Below, piece after piece: positions 44,112-45,798 of a stretch of 45,798 nucleotides of DNA. A model generated the notes under the pieces. The model made no database searches, had not been told where the DNA came from, and saw only the letters and a program-made list of their open reading frames with translations. The position numbers and the translations under genes are program-made. Position 1 is the first letter of the stretch. Every line of letters starts with the position of its first letter. Source of the stretch: Thermoplasmata archaeon (GTDB taxonomy: Archaea; Thermoplasmatota; DTKX01; VGTL01); assembly GCA_038851035.1 (NCBI GenBank), contig JAWCLH010000022.1, positions 1 to 45,798 on the forward strand. Reading direction: 5' to 3'.

Positions 44112-45798
44112 ATGGTGCTCAGAGCTTTTGCGGCGCTGCTTGCGGCGTGTCTCCTGCTACCGCTCTGTCTCCCGGGCGCGCCGGGGGCCCCGGCGGGGAA
44201 CATCGAAATAGTCATCGAGACTTTCGGCGACGGGCAGAAGGAGCTCAACGTCGACTTCCCCTATGGCGGGACGAACACGAAGAACAGCCTCTCCGTCCAG
44301 ATCGGCCTCATCCTGAGCAACATCTCGCTAAAGGTTTCCTCAGCGTCAATGCCCGGCTCGGGAAAGGACTACCCAAGCAATGTGGTGATCGACTTCTGGG
44401 GCGACGGAAAGCCCGAGTGGGCCTTCACTGGAAAGGGCTATGGACCGCTCGGCAGACAGACCGTTTTCATAAATGATCTCCCCATAATGAACGCCAGCGC
44501 CTTCAAGACGGGCGCATTCAACAACACAACGATGATTCGCCTGCCAAAGAGCGCCAGGGTGGTCTCGGCGCAGATGAACATCACCAACCCGCGCGGCGGC
44601 GGGGGTGGGATGGTAGCGGTCGAGGCCGCGCTGAGCAGCAGGGCGAGGGACACCCCGGGCAACGACCCGGTCTACTCCATCCAGTCCCTCTGCGAGGAGA
44701 ACGGCTGGGTCGCCAACATCGTTTCCGGCACGGACATCGACACATTGGAGGAGCTCTCACAGTACTCTGTGGTGATCACGGGCGACGCGGGGTACAACGA
44801 CGACGACCACGCCACGTTCGAGAAAGCGCTGGACACATGGGTCCAGAACGGCGGGGGATTCATCGGGATGGGCTGGATAGTCTACTCGACCAATGCGGGC
44901 ACGGGAATAGCGAATGTTCTGCCGGTGATCTGTCCCGGCTACAGCTACGACTCATCGGGCACCATCACGATAACCAACAAGAACCACGAGCTGACCCAGA
45001 ACGTCAACGACTTCTCGGTCCAGCAGTACTGCGAGTACCCGTCCAGCGGAATCAAGAGCGGAGCGATCGCAGTGGCTAAGTCCCCCAGCGGGCGCGACTG
45101 CATCGCGTGCTGGGACTACGGCGGCGGGAAGAGCGTCTACATCGGCCCGATCGCGTTCGGATGCTTCCAGTCCTACCCGAGCGCCAAGAACTACTACAGC
45201 GACACAAACTTCAAGAACCTCCTGATGAACGCAATCGTCTACACGGCGGGCCAGAGAGCGGTCAACTGCACCGTGGACATTCTCGATGACGGAATCATCG
45301 ACTACAGGAACGAGGAGCTGAACGGCTCCGAGAGGCTCCCCGACTTCACCCAGATGCTCAACAACTATCTCGCAACGGCTCCCGTCAGCCACAGGGACGC
45401 CTATGGGAACGAGTTCGTGGACGTTCCAATCAATGTGACGATGTACGGCAAATACGGGGGCCGCGTCGGCTTCACGAACCTGAGCATCGTCTACGAGTAC
45501 ACGACCAACATCCGTGAGAACCCCTTCGAGGGCGACCTCCTCTCCTCGCTCAATGACCTGATGTCGACGGTTCAGGGCCCGAACAACCTAACAATTCCGA
45601 TATACATCAGCAGCTCCAGCGCCGGCAGGGTCAGGCTCCACTCGCTTAGAATCACTGCCATCCCCCCAATCCACGCGCCGACGATAAAGCGCTTCTGGCC
45701 GGACGAGGAGACGCAGGTCGAGGAGAACACCGAGCTCGAGTTCGGAATCGATGTTGAGGACATCTACGGGAATCCCGTGAGCATCCAGTGGTACTACA
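44112..45798 (+). CDS. Large anchored surface protein 3: ThuA/GATase-like insert (partial, runs off right edge)
   Basis: The frame opens at ATG 44112 and continues to the window end (562 codons visible); I translated it directly. Residues 1-~28 are a signal peptide (MVLRAFAALLAACLLLPL). The family N-domain follows (DFPYGGTNTKNSLSVQIGLI, DFWGDGKPEWAFTGKGYGPL), close to paralogue 1. The insert (~165-380) has a ThuA/GATase-like pattern (NGWVANIVSG, YSVVITGDAGYNDDDHATF, WVQNGGGFIGMGWIVYST, DYGGGKSVYIGPIAFG, NFKNLLMNAIVYTAG) with different sequence from the paralogue 1 insert. The beta region then resembles paralogue 1 up to ~45660 and paralogue 2 almost base for base from 45669. It probably continues into PKD/Ig-like repeats and a C-terminal anchor outside the window. 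Confidence 0.82.
   Translation, partial: MVLRAFAALLAACLLLPLCLPGAPGAPAGNIEIVIETFGDGQKELNVDFPYGGTNTKNSLSVQIGLILSNISLKVSSASMPGSGKDYPSNVVIDFWGDGKPEWAFTGKGYGPLGRQTVFINDLPIMNASAFKTGAFNNTTMIRLPKSARVVSAQMNITNPRGGGGGMVAVEAALSSRARDTPGNDPVYSIQSLCEENGWVANIVSGTDIDTLEELSQYSVVITGDAGYNDDDHATFEKALDTWVQNGGGFIGMGWIVYSTNAGTGIANVLPVICPGYSYDSSGTITITNKNHELTQNVNDFSVQQYCEYPSSGIKSGAIAVAKSPSGRDCIACWDYGGGKSVYIGPIAFGCFQSYPSAKNYYSDTNFKNLLMNAIVYTAGQRAVNCTVDILDDGIIDYRNEELNGSERLPDFTQMLNNYLATAPVSHRDAYGNEFVDVPINVTMYGKYGGRVGFTNLSIVYEYTTNIRENPFEGDLLSSLNDLMSTVQGPNNLTIPIYISSSSAGRVRLHSLRITAIPPIHAPTIKRFWPDEETQVEENTELEFGIDVEDIYGNPVSIQWYY
45669..45798 (+). repeat. Near-identical block shared with 42445-42574
   Basis: Second copy of the 130-bp block, 129 of 130 identical, cut by the window edge. 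It begins abruptly inside the coding sequence near the first PKD/Ig-like domain. Confidence 0.85.

Overview
The window is GC-rich archaeal chromosome. The evidence is a set of genes diagnostic of archaea: sn-glycerol-1-phosphate dehydrogenase (ether-lipid backbone), archaeal GTP cyclohydrolase MptA, a Gins51-type replication factor, RNA polymerase subunit K beside enolase and ribosomal protein S2, a free-standing AlaX editing protein, UPF0179 and DUF63. Many starts also lie about 23-35 nt after an AT-rich TATA element, which suggests leaderless or short-leader transcripts. The abundance of secreted, C-terminally anchored PKD/Ig-like proteins and DUF2341 and lamin-tail proteins suggests an uncultured Thermoplasmatota-like euryarchaeon. 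That placement is inference; I see no rRNA.

Layout. (1) 1-3834: two divergent surface-protein genes, a DUF2341 protein cut by the left edge and a secreted lamin-tail plus double phospholipase-D-domain protein. (2) 3936-8355: DUF63 membrane protein divergent from egsA, then UPF0179, then a convergent DASS-type anion symporter. (3) 8429-9392: a frameshifted zinc-ribbon gene, an unexplained gap and tRNA-Lys(CTT) with a poly-T terminator. (4) 9589-20924: three consecutive TPR genes on the same strand. One is small (164 aa), one is a 2291-aa giant with an N-terminal zinc ribbon and about 60 TPRs, and one is a 1259-aa protein that joins a Schlafen/AlbA_2-like domain to about 32 TPRs. (5) 21018-25134: HAD phosphatase divergent from a folP-mptA pterin operon, then convergent nadC. 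(6) 25227-28406: ABC exporter pair and Gins51. (7) 28453-36647: TldD/TldE, then rpoK-eno-rpsB-memo in the opposite direction, then sucCD. (8) 36944-45798: three large paralogous cell-surface proteins, with AlaX between the first and second; the third runs off the right edge.

Most single genes are housekeeping: lipid, pterin, NAD, glycolysis, TCA cycle, transcription, translation and replication. The two parts most likely to hold undescribed biology are the TPR cluster and the surface-protein family. In the TPR cluster, two giant arrays are colinear repeat by repeat but carry different N-terminal heads. In the surface family, conserved ends flank an exchangeable central domain, and the DNA shows recent recombination between copies.

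Limits: family assignments come from motifs read by eye. Start codons, repeat counts and promoter calls are approximate, and no database search was possible.
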